Source: Pseudorasbora parva (lineage: Eukaryota; Chordata; Actinopteri; Cypriniformes; Gobionidae). Taken from it: a stretch of DNA of 64,000 bases. Location: the NCBI RefSeq assembly GCF_024679245.1, contig NC_090174.1, positions 44,126,188-44,190,187 on the forward strand, read 5' to 3'. The translations under genes and the position numbers were made by a program. Within the stretch, counting starts at the first letter, position 1. Every line of letters starts with the position of its first letter. A model generated the notes under the pieces. That model was not told where the DNA came from, searched no databases, and saw only the letters and a program-made list of their open reading frames with translations. Below are positions 54,467-63,967 of this stretch, in pieces.

Positions 54467-57400
54467 CCCCCCCCCCCCCCCCCCTAAGCGTCGCGCTGGT
54501 CCTGTAATGACAGTTAGTGGCATACATTGGGGAACATAGGGGTGGGCGGGGAGTGCGCCCTGACAGACCTGCGTAAGCTGACCACAGCCTGGAGAGTCCG
54601 TCGGTGTTGGAGTTGGCCGTCCCGGCCCGATGTTCCACTGTGAAGTGGAAGTCCTGGAGCGCTAGGAACCACCGCGTCACTCTGGCGTTGGTGTCCTTAG
54701 CGCGGGCCATCCACTGAAGCGGGGCGTGATCTGTCATCAGAGTGAAGCGGCGTCCCAGCAGGTAGTAGCGGAGCTCCAGGACCGCCCACTTAATGGCCAG
54801 GGCTTCCTTCTCCACCGCTGCATACCTGGTTTCAGCTGGGGTCAGCTTACGGCTGATGTAGGTGACGGGGTGCTCCTCACCCTCCTGGACTTGGGAGAGG
54901 ACCGCTCCGAGGCCCGTGTCGGAGGCGTCCGTCTGCAGCAGGAAGGGGCAGTTGAAGTCGGGCGCCCTCAAGACCGGTTCCGTGGTCAGCGAGGTCTTGA
55001 TGGCCCGGAAGGTCTTATCCAGCGCGTCATCCCACTTCACCTTCTCCGGCTGCCCCTTCCTGGTCAGGTCTGTCAGGGGAGATGCTAAGGAGGAGAAGTT
55101 AGGGATAAAACAGCGATAGTAGCCCGCCAACCCCAAAAAGGCTCGTACCTGGGTCTTGGTCTCCGGGCGGGGCGCTGTCAGGATGGCGTCGACCTTTCTT
55201 TGTTGTGGCTGGATCAGCCCTCTACCCACCCGGAACCCCAGGTACTGAGCCTCGGCGAGGGCCAGATGACATTTCCGGGGGTTGGCGGTCAGCCCAGCCC
55301 GCCGGAGTTCCAGGAGCACCCTCCGGAGCCGCTCCAGGTGGTCCTGCCAGGTCTCGGAGTGGATGACCACGTCGTCGAGGTAGGCGGCGGCGTAGGCTTG
55401 GTGAGGACGCAGGAGGATGTCCATCATCCTCTGGAACGTCGCCGGTGCCCCGTGGAGGCCGAAGGGGAGGGTCCGGTATTGCCAGTGCCCACTTGGAGTA
55501 GAGAACGCCGTTTTCTCCTTAGCGGAGTTCGTGAGGGGGACTTGCCAGTATCCTTTGGTGAGGTCGAGTGTCGTGATGTACCGGGCCCTCCCCAGACGTT
55601 CCAGTAGCTCGTCGACACGGGGCATCGGGTAGCCATCGAACTCCGAGACCTCGTTGAGCCGGCGGAAGTCGTTACAGAACCGGAGGGTGCCATCCGGCTT
55701 CGGTACCATGACGATTGGGCTGGACCAGGCGCTGCGGGATGGTTCGATTACCCCTAACTTGAGCATCTCACAAATTTCATCCTCGATGGCCTGTCTCCGA
55801 GCCTCTGGGACCCGATAGGGCCGCTGCCTCACGATGACCCCTGGTGGCGTTCGGATGTCGTGCTGGATGACGTTGGTCTGCCCGGGACGGGTGGAGAACA
55901 CATCAGAGAACTGACGGACCAGATGGTTCAGCTCAGTCTTCTGGGCGGCCGCCAGGTGGTCCCCGACGTCCACAACCAGGGGATCGACGGAAGCCAACGC
56001 GGCGAGCTGTTCTCGGGTCCCCACCCACCTCTTCAGCAGGTTAACGTGATATAGCTGCTCTTCTCGCCGGCGACCCGGCCGGCGCAGCCGATAGTTGACG
56101 GGTCCCACTCGTTCCACGACGGTGAACGGACCTTGCCAGGTCGCGAGGAACTTGCACGTGGAGGTGGGGACCAGCACCAGGACTCGATCCCCTGGTTGAA
56201 ACTCTCGTGGCTGGGCCGCCCGGTCGTACCTTTGTTGTTGGGACTGCTGCGCCTTGGTGAGGTGTTCCCGGACTAATGGCATGACCTTCTCGATCCGCTC
56301 ACGCATCTCTCTCACGTGTTCAATGGCGGAGCGGAGAGGTGCCGGCTGCTGCTGTTCCCAGGCCTCACGGGCCACGTCCAGAAGACCCCTCGGCTGACGG
56401 CCAAAGAGCAACTCGAATGGGGTGAATCCCGTGGACGCTTGAGGCACTTCCCTGATGCCAAACAGGACGTATGGGAGCATCAGGTCCCAGTCTCTCTTAT
56501 CTTCCGCTGCCACACGCCGGAGCATCTGCTTCAAGGTCTGATTAAACCGCTCTACGAGGCCGTCTGTCTGTGGGTGGTATACCGTGGTGCGGAGTTGCTT
56601 TACCTGCAGCAGCCGGCAGAGGTCCGCCATCAGCCGGGACATGAAGGGGGTCCCTTGGTCCGTCAGTATCTCCGCTGGGATGCCGACTCGGGTGCAGAGG
56701 AGGAACAGCTCTTGGGCGATGTTTTTGGCCGTGGCCTTCCTCAGGGGAACTGCCTCTGGATACCGGGTGGCGTAGTCGACGATCACCAGGATGTGCTCGT
56801 GTCCCCGGGCAGACTTAGGCAACGGCCCCACCAGGTCCATTCCGATTCGCTCGAAAGGTACCCCGATGATGGGAAGCGGAATGAGTGGGCTGGGGGGAGG
56901 CGCTCGTGGTGCGGTCCGTTGGCAGGTGGGACAGGCCTGACAGAAACGCTTCACTTCCCCATCCAAGCCTGGCCAGTGGAACCGGTCCCGGATCCGCTGG
57001 ATGGTGTTGGCGACTCCCAGGTGACCGGCCATTGGATGGCCGTGGGCGAGTTCCATGATCATTTCTGTCTTGGTCTTCGGCCCCACGAGGAGCTCTTTGA
57101 CCTCCCCCCTCCGCTGGGCGACACAGTACAACAGGCCGTTCCGAACGATGAAATGCGGGAGAGGATGGGGCGCTGGATGATGGTCCTGGCCATCGACTGC
57201 CCGGACCTGAGTCCAGCAGTTCCTGAGGCGGTCATCCTCCAGCTGGGCCTTCGCGAAGGAGCCCCCTCCCTGGACCTGTTGGAAGACATCAAAGAAGACA
57301 TTAGGAGTTTGGGAGGGGGACTCACCATCTCTCCCGCTGTCCGATGCCAACAGAGCGGCCTGGGTCGTCCTCCTTCTCCGACCGCGCCGCTCTCGGGGGC

Positions 57401-58565
57401 GGCTCCCGGCCTGGCTGGCTGGCTGGACGGAGGTCTGAAGCAGTTCTTCAAAGCCCGGCCAGTCCCGTCCCAGGAGTACGGCCACGGGAAGGTCCTTCAC
57501 AATTCCCACTTCCAACGGCCAGGTGCCCGGGCTAGCGGAGATCGTCACTCGGCGGGCCGGGACATGACGAGTGTCGCCGTGTACACAGGTGATCGGAAGT
57601 TGGGTTTTGGAGTTCTTCTGGGGCGGTAGGATGGCGGCCTGGACGAGACTGACCGAGCTCCCCGAGTCGAGAAGGGCCAGAACTGGCCGCCCATTGAGTT
57701 TCACCTCCGATCGCGGGGCTCCGCGGGGCGGCTCCTGATGGACGACACAGCCAGCCAACCATGCACGTACCGGGGGGGCCGGTTCCTCCGTGGGCATCGG
57801 CTCGTCGATGGGGCCGGGAGCCGCAGGCCTGTGTACTGCGCGCTGGGTACCTTCCGGCGCGCGTCGCTCCTGGACCACCCTCCGGGGGAAAGACGGCGCT
57901 CGCTCCCCAGGGTCGCGGTGCATCGCCGCCTCCGCCAACTCGATGGCTTCGACGAGCTCGCTGATGGAGGTTGGATTCGTCATTCCCACCGCCCTCCTCG
58001 TGGGCGGCGGGAGAGCCCGGAGCAGACGGTCGATCGTGACCCGCTCCGCTACCTGACCCGCGGTGGATGTTCCTTCGAGCAGCCAGTGTCGGGACAGTCT
58101 GGAGAGTTCAGCGGCCTGGGCGCGGGCTGGGCGACGAGGCTTGTACTCCCAGTCGTGAAATAAGTGAGCTGCTGAAATGGACGACAGCCCGAGGCGTCCG
58201 AGGATTTCTTTCTTTAATGCATCATAATTGTCAGCCCTTTCAGTGGGCAATGAAAAGTAGGCTTGTTGTGCCTCACCGGTCAGCAGGGGTCCCAGCAGCC
58301 GCGCCCATTCGCTCCGGTCCCAGTTCTCCCGAACCGCCGTGGTCTCAAATAGCTGCAGGAACAGCTCGATGTCGTCATGGCCGGTTAACTTCGGCAGTAT
58401 CTGGGTGGCGCGGACGCGCGGATCAGGCAGCGGAACGTGCTGGGCAGGGGAAAGGCGGAGAGCGGCGACTTCCTCTTCAACTTTTTGCTGGCGTGCCGCT
58501 AGATGTTCGGTGATTTGCTGCTGTCGCAGACTCACTTCGGTAAGGCATTTTAGCAGGTCTTCCAT
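54462..58565 (-). CDS. Gag-pol polyprotein of the Gmr1-type retrotransposon (1367 codons)
   Basis: One uninterrupted frame. Gag-like region about 1-270: an N-terminal coiled coil (residues 8-36) and a retrotransposon capsid-like segment, with no CCHC zinc knuckle visible. Protease: LLDSGSS, catalytic Asp 300, with LLGRDW at 364-369. Integrase: zinc-binding His510/His515 and Cys545/Cys548; catalytic Asp577, Asp636, Glu672 (DX35E spacing); GPF module near 811-827. Reverse transcriptase: about 900-1110, Asp1001 (TLDLTKGYW) and YLDD at 1062-1065. RNase H: Asp1213, Glu1254, Asp1279, Asp1322. All key residues are present. Integrase lies before RT, as in Gmr1-clade elements and unlike usual Ty3/gypsy. 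The tail runs through the polypurine tract into the LTR. No frameshift, stop or env gene is present. Confidence 0.93.
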   Translation of the reverse strand: MEDLLKCLTEVSLRQQQITEHLAARQQKVEEEVAALRLSPAQHVPLPDPRVRATQILPKLTGHDDIELFLQLFETTAVRENWDRSEWARLLGPLLTGEAQQAYFSLPTERADNYDALKKEILGRLGLSSISAAHLFHDWEYKPRRPARAQAAELSRLSRHWLLEGTSTAGQVAERVTIDRLLRALPPPTRRAVGMTNPTSISELVEAIELAEAAMHRDPGERAPSFPRRVVQERRAPEGTQRAVHRPAAPGPIDEPMPTEEPAPPVRAWLAGCVVHQEPPRGAPRSEVKLNGRPVLALLDSGSSVSLVQAAILPPQKNSKTQLPITCVHGDTRHVPARRVTISASPGTWPLEVGIVKDLPVAVLLGRDWPGFEELLQTSVQPASQAGSRPRERRGRRRRTTQAALLASDSGRDGESPSQTPNVFFDVFQQVQGGGSFAKAQLEDDRLRNCWTQVRAVDGQDHHPAPHPLPHFIVRNGLLYCVAQRRGEVKELLVGPKTKTEMIMELAHGHPMAGHLGVANTIQRIRDRFHWPGLDGEVKRFCQACPTCQRTAPRAPPPSPLIPLPIIGVPFERIGMDLVGPLPKSARGHEHILVIVDYATRYPEAVPLRKATAKNIAQELFLLCTRVGIPAEILTDQGTPFMSRLMADLCRLLQVKQLRTTVYHPQTDGLVERFNQTLKQMLRRVAAEDKRDWDLMLPYVLFGIREVPQASTGFTPFELLFGRQPRGLLDVAREAWEQQQPAPLRSAIEHVREMRERIEKVMPLVREHLTKAQQSQQQRYDRAAQPREFQPGDRVLVLVPTSTCKFLATWQGPFTVVERVGPVNYRLRRPGRRREEQLYHVNLLKRWVGTREQLAALASVDPLVVDVGDHLAAAQKTELNHLVRQFSDVFSTRPGQTNVIQHDIRTPPGVIVRQRPYRVPEARRQAIEDEICEMLKLGVIEPSRSAWSSPIVMVPKPDGTLRFCNDFRRLNEVSEFDGYPMPRVDELLERLGRARYITTLDLTKGYWQVPLTNSAKEKTAFSTPSGHWQYRTLPFGLHGAPATFQRMMDILLRPHQAYAAAYLDDVVIHSETWQDHLERLRRVLLELRRAGLTANPRKCHLALAEAQYLGFRVGRGLIQPQQRKVDAILTAPRPETKTQVRAFLGLAGYYRCFIPNFSSLASPLTDLTRKGQPEKVKWDDALDKTFRAIKTSLTTEPVLRAPDFNCPFLLQTDASDTGLGAVLSQVQEGEEHPVTYISRKLTPAETRYAAVEKEALAIKWAVLELRYYLLGRRFTLMTDHAPLQWMARAKDTNARVTRWFLALQDFHFTVEHRAGTANSNTDGLSRLWSAYAGLSGRTPRPPLCSPMYATNCHYRTSATLRGGGGGV
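54467..54484 (-). other. Polypurine tract (G18)
   Basis: Eighteen C on the + strand, G on the coding strand, directly against the 3' LTR. This is the position of the plus-strand priming tract of LTR elements. A pure G homopolymer is unusual for this role, and it is translated as Gly residues at the end of the pol frame. Confidence 0.8.
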
Positions 58566-58670
58566 GATGGGGGAGGAGCGCCGCCTTTTTCTCCGATCCG
58601 GTTGACTGCGTGGGTGAGAAAAAAAACAATGTCAGGGTTGAGGGGGTGGTTGGTGATCCTTCACGCTCTT
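58566..58670 (-). other. Leader between primer site and gag start
   Basis: About 105 bp of untranslated leader, including a T-rich stretch on the coding strand at 58618-58626. The first ATG of the long frame is at 58565. Confidence 0.7.
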
Positions 58671-58687
58671 GCCCGCATTCTCCACCA
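58671..58687 (-). other. Primer binding site, tRNA-Ala type
   Basis: The - strand reads TGGTGGAGAATGCGGGC, one base after the 5' LTR. It is complementary to 17 bases at the 3' end of vertebrate tRNA-Ala(AGC), including the CCA tail, as I remember that tRNA. It is the start site for minus-strand DNA synthesis. Confidence 0.8.
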
Positions 58688-58688
58688 G

Positions 58689-59072
58689 TGTGGCAGGGTG
58701 AAGGATCACGCAACAATGGAATTGGTGCAAAGCCCCCAGAGGGTGGATTTATTTGTATGAACTGTGACAAACGTGATGTGTTTAGGTGCAGGTGCGCTGT
58801 GGATGTCCTTCTTCCGGGTGCCCTGGTGCTAGCGGTGACGTGGGTGCGGCGAGGTGGCCGGAGCGTCACAGGCTGCAGTCTGGGTGAGAGAGAGAGAGAC
58901 AGGTTAGCGTAGTGCTGCATGGAGATCGTGCTCCACCTGGTGTCCCAGAGTCAAGGCTTTTAAGCCCGGGCCTGATGGCCTGCAGCTGTGACGATCCGGC
59001 CCGTGCTGATCGTGTGCAGGTGTTTTCCATCAATTGCCAGGGCGACGCTGATGAGAGCTCGGGAGACTTGTC

Positions 59073-59075
<3 letters not shown>
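58689..59075 (-). repeat. 5' LTR of the Gmr1-type element (387 bp)
   Basis: Same length and, by eye, same sequence as 54080-54466 at a fixed offset of 4609. Includes a GAGAGAGAGAGA tract and a - strand AATAAA at 58748-58753. No TATA box is obvious; a CTTAAAAGC stretch is the nearest AT-rich candidate. Confidence 0.95.

Positions 59076-59150
<75 letters not shown>
59076..59150. repeat. (TA)n then (GA)n microsatellite, right half of the split target
   Basis: TA from 59076 to about 59104, CAGA, then a GA array to about 59149. Confidence 0.95.
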
Positions 59151-59152
<2 letters not shown>

Positions 59153-59449
59153 TTTAATGTAGTACTGACACTAAAAGTTGAGATTTTTTTCACCCCTAAT
59201 TTTTAATATTATTGGTTTAAACAAAGAAAGCAGCACTGTGTTTCCCCACGATTTTAATTAGTCACCTAATTAGTGACCTGCGTGAGTAATTCAGCATTTG
59301 CGGCTATTTTGCAGTGAATTTAATTGATCATACGTAACAAAGTTCAAATTCAGGGAAATATCCAGATGTTTAACTTTAATCACAAATTAAACATAAAAAC
59401 TGCAGGGAGTGGGAGCAGCTGACTGCAGCATATAAGCGTAATAAAAACA
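59151..59449. other. Intron 2 stretch: nothing recognised
   Basis: AT-rich with no element ends seen. Confidence 0.4.
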
Positions 59450-59689
59450 GCAACTTAAAATGTACCAGGGTTTGGCCCCGTCCTGCTTTATACCACTGTA
59501 ACGTTAATAAAACTTAAATGCATTAGCTCATCCCTGAACATGAGTCCTGTCGGACTGCTTTCCATCAGCTGTGGAGGTGAAAACGACAACTCCCACACTT
59601 CCATGCTCATTAATTAGGATCATTAAGCTACGCCTTTGTTATTGTTTTGAATACGCAACCTTTAGCTATGAAACTTACATAGTGTGCCT
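59450..59689 (-). mobile_element. AGGTGC-family TTAA element, truncated
   Basis: Its right end, reverse complemented, is AGGCACACTATGTAAGTTTC, with TTAA at 59690-59693. The body shares TAACGTTAATAA and CTACGCCTTTGTT blocks with 50690-50949. Confidence 0.6.
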
Positions 59690-59819
59690 TTAACTGAATA
59701 TAGGAATTGAATCTAAATAACATGTACTATATGATATATGTATACTACTGCCACATGGACTACATTACTTTGATGCACTTATCTCTGGCTGATAACAGAA
59801 TACTTCCTAAATTGTAACA

Positions 59820-59900
59820 CCAAGACAAGCATTTTCTGTAAAGCTGCTTTGAAACTGATTGTGAAAATGGGCTATACAAATAAACTTCAGTTGAATTGAA
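59820..59900 (+). repeat. LINE2/SINE-type 3' tail
   Basis: TGTAAAGCTGCTTTGAAAC, then GGCTATACAAATAAACTTCA, then TTGAATTGAA. This conserved tail with a TTGAA-type end is shared by fish L2-like LINEs and their partner SINEs. The inverted piece at 21810-21880 is the same. Confidence 0.65.
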
Positions 59901-61069
59901 AGTGATTTCAAATAAGTGAATCTGGTTATGGGCACAGAGTAATACCTGCAAATGACTTATAAGAATGAAAAATTGCGCACTTTGGCTTTTAAAGAGATTC
60001 TTTCTTTTATTCTCTCTCTGTGTTTGGTTATTTATGGAGGAGTCTTTCAGTTATAGCATCATTTATGCGACAACTGAAAGAGTTACTGTGTTTTTCATTG
60101 TAAGTCTTGTGGGTGAGAGTGACATTGAAATAAAGGATATCTATTTCCTCCACACATACAGTGGCCTAACATGAGACTGAGACTGGCGGCGATGCCCTGT
60201 TTTAATAGGATGACCCACAAGCTCCCTGTCCATCTGTGACTAATGTACTGATGTGTACAAAACGAGCATGCAGATCATAATCTCTGACTGCACAGTTCTG
60301 TGAATGTTTGGTCTGCTCCTCACTGACAGCCTTTACTCTAATTTTGAACTGAACATGAATCCCTTTTCTCCTGTATGCCCTCCACGCAAAAAAATCAATA
60401 ATGCAGTTATAGCAGCCAGTTTATTTAGTCAATAACCTTTGTTTGTTTTTAGAAAACACCACTTATCAGCTTTTATTTTGAGCTATAAATACATACTCAT
60501 TTCTCTGTCTGTTGTAAGATATGGATAATTATGGTGGCATACAGTATATGTTGAGACAGTTTTACATTATGTTGAAATTAATAAATGCATTAAGTAACAT
60601 AACCTTTTTTAGATGCACACTATTGTTCATTTTTTTTTTAGCTTGAATCTAAAATTATCAAATCTTTTGCACTTACTATTGGCTCCAAGTAAACTTTATA
60701 TCGACCTTTGTTATACAAAACAGCCTCTAGCCAGTAGCCTCATTAAAAGACTAATAATAAATACTTAAACAGAAACACCTTATCTTTGGGGATTTAAGAC
60801 AAGTTTGAAGTAATTCTAAGTTTATTTACAATGATTTTTAAGAGCATTCTTTTTATGAATTGGAATGCAGTGTTGTCTCTCGAATAATGTTAAGAAAAAA
60901 ATATGTACTTATTTGTTAATGTTTTAGGGAAAACAAAATATTCTAAATAATGTTTTGTGAATCTGGGCCATACAGCTTGTACAGTTCCATCAGAAACATA
61001 ATGTTATGTCTTTGTCATTGTTGTGCCGTTAAACCGTTAATTGTCAGGATATTTGTGACCATTAAAACT
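59901..61069. other. Intron 2 stretch: nothing recognised
   Basis: AT-rich, apparently unique. The ATTATGGTGGCATACAGTAT block at about 60528-60548 recurs at about 63504-63524, so a small dispersed repeat may be present. Confidence 0.4.
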
Positions 61070-61073
61070 TTAA

Positions 61074-62527
61074 AGGGGGGGTGAAACACTCAGTTTCAGT
61101 CAGTGTCATGTCAATCTTGAGTACCTATAGAGTAGCATTGCATCCTGCATATCTCCGAAAAGTCTTTATTTTTTTTATAATTATATAAGAAAGATGCGCT
61201 GTTCCGAGTCTTTCCGAAAAAAGCCGAGCGGGTGGGGGCGTGTCGTGTGAGCGGAGCTAAATAATGACGTGTGCTCGCTGCTGCTATTGTGTTGAGTCGA
61301 GTGCGTCGTAAAGCTGTGTCATCCCTAACAGCGGGAAAAAAACTTTATTCAAAATAAAAATATGGCTTTTAATCAGATACAGCCATACATCTATGATCCG
61401 GAATCAGACCCAGAGGCTGAAGTTGAACAGGAGCAGCAGCAAAAACGACTAGAGCAGGACGTCTCTATGTGGTACAAGTTATACACTAACTATATAATAT
61501 GTTTAGCGGCTTGTGTTATTTACATATTTATACTTGAATTATATCGTTGTATTTTTGTCTTTGAAGGTGTACATGTGGGAAGTGCAGTTGTGCACGTGTG
61601 TTTGTGTGTTTACGCGTGGTTTGTGTAGACAGTAAGCGGACTGGTTTTGCACGGCAGGTTAAGTGTTATTTTGTTTGTATGTTTACATAGAAAGACACGG
61701 AATAGTAGCGCATTTGAATGAAGAAGCGTGCTTATTTAGTTCAACATATTTCCCCACTCTTGTGTATTGTTGTTTGGAGTGCTTTTACAATACACAAACA
61801 TAAAGTTACACATAGTGGCCAGCTAAACAAATGTACACGCACTACACATCGCATGCTCCATTGATCAATTAACTATACGTGATCATTTTGGGCTACTTGA
61901 TGAGCATAGGCAAAAACACAGACATTTGAAGCAGTCTAACTCACCGCCCGCGGTACTAACGTTGGGACTGCTCCATCCTTCAGCATTAGGCGATCTGAAA
62001 ATCCGGCGTCGAGCTGGGCCTTGTTTATGAAACAGTCGGCACCGAAATGCAGCGAACAGACATAAACATTCGCGCAACTCAGTTGCTGATCCGGAAAAGC
62101 AAATTACATCCACTGTTGCCTTAACGCTGGGTTTTTGGGGAATCTGTGCAGGACTGTCTTGGTCTGGCAACCAAAAACGCACTTTTTTGGTGACATTGTT
62201 ATGTGCGCAGCAGCCTACGAGCCAGCGCTTTGATGGGCGTAGCCTGTTACTTTCGCTCTCTCCCTCTCTCTCTCTCACGCGCTTCCGGTAGAATTGTCCG
62301 TAAGGCCCATACAAGGAAATTCCGCCCCCATTAACGTCAAAGGGACGCATGATCTCAAAAAACTTGCCGAAGCTTATGACTAACCGGAAGTAGTATTTTT
62401 GACAAAGAAATACTCCCATCAAACGTCCACCTTAACTTTTGAAACTTTGTCTATGTTTAGTATGGGATTCCAAGTCTTTAACAGTGTAAAAAGATCAGTA
62501 TGCATGAAACAGCATTTCACCCCCCCT
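61074..62527 (+). mobile_element. 1454-bp TTAA-flanked DNA element with a P2X7-like exon
   Basis: Perfect terminal inverted repeats AGGGGGGGTGAAA at both ends and TTAA at 61070-61073 and 62528-62531. The interior holds one small protein-like exon (61362-61471) and otherwise non-coding DNA. A worn relative is at 40230-41065. No transposase is visible, so it is non-autonomous. Confidence 0.85.
61362..61471 (+). CDS. P2X7-type cytoplasmic-domain-like exon carried by a transposable element
   Basis: ATG at 61362 opens a frame with QPYIYDPESDPEAEVEQEQQ, then KRLEQDVSMW, ending at a donor-like ATGTG|GTACAAG at 61471/61472. Many fish genomes carry small genes of this form (often annotated P2X purinoceptor 7-like) whose product matches the cytoplasmic tail domain of P2X7, not the channel. 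The start fits that pattern, but the next exon with the Cys-rich zinc-binding part is not visible in this element. Past the donor the frame is intron-like. Likely a relic; function unknown. Confidence 0.45.
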
Positions 62528-62531
62528 TTAA

Positions 62532-62903
62532 TACTCAGCTCAGACATCTTTCAGTCAATAGTAGTAATATATAAAGAGAGAATGACTGTGATTGAGTAAA
62601 TTGTCTTGTCATAATACAACTGTTTGTTCTCATTGTGAAACAGTTTCCAGCAGTGAGTAATGGTGATCCACAGCAGTTCCTATGTAAATTATTACATTGA
62701 TTATTCCATGGGAGTCGATACCAAGCTTTGTGATCAATAAATCAGCTTTACTGTCGCTCATTCTAATTGGCATATCACGGACCTGAGAGCTTTTACAGAA
62801 AGAAGCAGCGACACTTTTAAAAGGATTTTTACCACCTTCTCACCTTTGAGTGACAAACAGTATAACCGTTGCTTCACTTTGTCTTTTGCAGAAATCTCTC
62901 TAC
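62532..62903. other. Intron 2 stretch: nothing recognised
   Basis: Apparently unique, with A-rich (AAAAT)n sequence at about 62908-62940 belonging to the next MITE. Confidence 0.4.
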
Positions 62904-63144
62904 ACTGTAAAAAATAAAATAAAAAATAAAAAATAAAATAGTAATAGCCTGAAATTGTTAAGTACAATCGACTTGGATGTTTAAATTATTTCAACTTAGA
63001 TGATGTTAAACTGAATTTAAAAAATAAGTTGCATTTTGTATATCTTATAAAAAAAGTTGAACATTTCTTAACTTATTTTGATGAGTTAAAACAATGTAAA
63101 AACACATGTTGTCATAACTTATTTAACATATAATTTTTTACAGT
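62904..63144. mobile_element. ACTGTAAAAAAT MITE, 241 bp
   Basis: Inverted ends ACTGTAAAAAATAAA and ATAATTTTTTACAGT bound an AT-rich unit with AACTTA/TAAGTT-type blocks. Same family as the truncated unit at 26643. Confidence 0.65.
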
Positions 63145-63555
63145 CTAGCTCCATATGTGCTCCTGCTCTCAGATGTACATTGAGGATCTACTGTACCTCC
63201 TAACAGAGCTCGGTGTGACAGCTTTTATATATGCATCTTTTTTTTTAAAGTACAGTACTACTAAGCATATTAGTTGAGGCCTGGCCCTTTGATTGAACAG
63301 GACCTGATCTGTAAATAATATTTGATGACTAAAAGTAGAAATTACAGTAATTAACGGTTTGCTGATTTGTCAATCATGATATAGACTTTCTCGGAGTGTA
63401 CTCTCTCTCATTATCATTAATGGATCTGATGTCTCTTGAGGGAGGTTGAGTCTTTCAATTGAGCCTAATAACTATTTTAAGTTATTAGGGTGAAAATTAT
63501 TAATTATGGTGGCATACAGTATGATGACTGATGAGACTGTTTTAAAACTGTATGT
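63145..63555. other. Intron 2 stretch: nothing recognised
   Basis: Apparently unique apart from the GGTGGCATACAGTAT block near 63508, shared with 60533. Confidence 0.4.
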
Positions 63556-63559
63556 TTAA

Positions 63560-63873
63560 CTAAACAGAGATTAACACACACACACACACATGTTTGTTTT
63601 TGTGAATTGTGGGGACATTCCATAGGCGTAATGTGTTTTATACTGTACAAACCGTATTGTCTATCCCCTTACACTGCCCCTGCCCCTAAACCTACCCATC
63701 ACAGGAAACATTCTGCATTTTTACTTTTTCAAAAAAACTCCTCCTGTATGATTTATAAGCATTTTGAAAAGTGGGGACATGGGGTAATGTCCTGATATGT
63801 CACCATTTTCTGTAATACCTGTGTCATACACATGTTATTATACACATTTTTGTCCTGATATGTCACAAAAACA

Positions 63874-63877
<4 letters not shown>
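63560..63877 (+). repeat. CA-linked dispersed repeat, copy 3 (fullest copy)
   Basis: It starts after a short CA run (63574-63590) with TTTTGTGAATTGTGGGGAC, includes GCGTAATGTGTTTTATACTG, CCCTGCCCCTAAACCTACCC and the ATATGTCAC motif twice, and ends in a CA array. A new unit start, TTTTGTGAATTATGGGGAC, follows the array at 63971. Confidence 0.75.

Positions 63878-63964
<87 letters not shown>
63878..63964. repeat. (CA)n microsatellite
   Basis: Uninterrupted CA array of about 87 bp between two units of the dispersed repeat. Confidence 0.95.

Positions 63965-63967
<3 letters not shown>

Larger units (their letters stand above)
54080..59075 (-). mobile_element. Gmr1-type Ty3/gypsy-like LTR retrotransposon, apparently complete
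   Basis: A 4996-bp element on the - strand: 5' LTR 58689-59075, primer binding site 58671-58687, one gag-pol frame 58565-54462, polypurine tract 54484-54467, 3' LTR 54080-54466. The LTRs begin TGTGACAAG and end CCTGCCACA on the coding strand. ATAT is present on both sides, which fits a 4-bp target duplication but is ambiguous inside a TA array. The domain order is gag, protease, integrase, reverse transcriptase, RNase H. Integrase before RT is the mark of the Gmr1 clade known from fish and other deuterostomes. The GC-rich internal part contrasts with AT-rich flanks. Confidence 0.95.

Noticed and set aside
56316..57629. 437-codon + strand ORF antisense to the retrotransposon integrase/protease region
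   Set aside because: It is a mirror frame of the GC-rich pol gene; the - strand frame has clear domains and catalytic residues, while this one has none.
58067..58513. Plus-strand ORFs over the gag region
   Set aside because: They are shadows of the - strand gag frame; no family resemblance.
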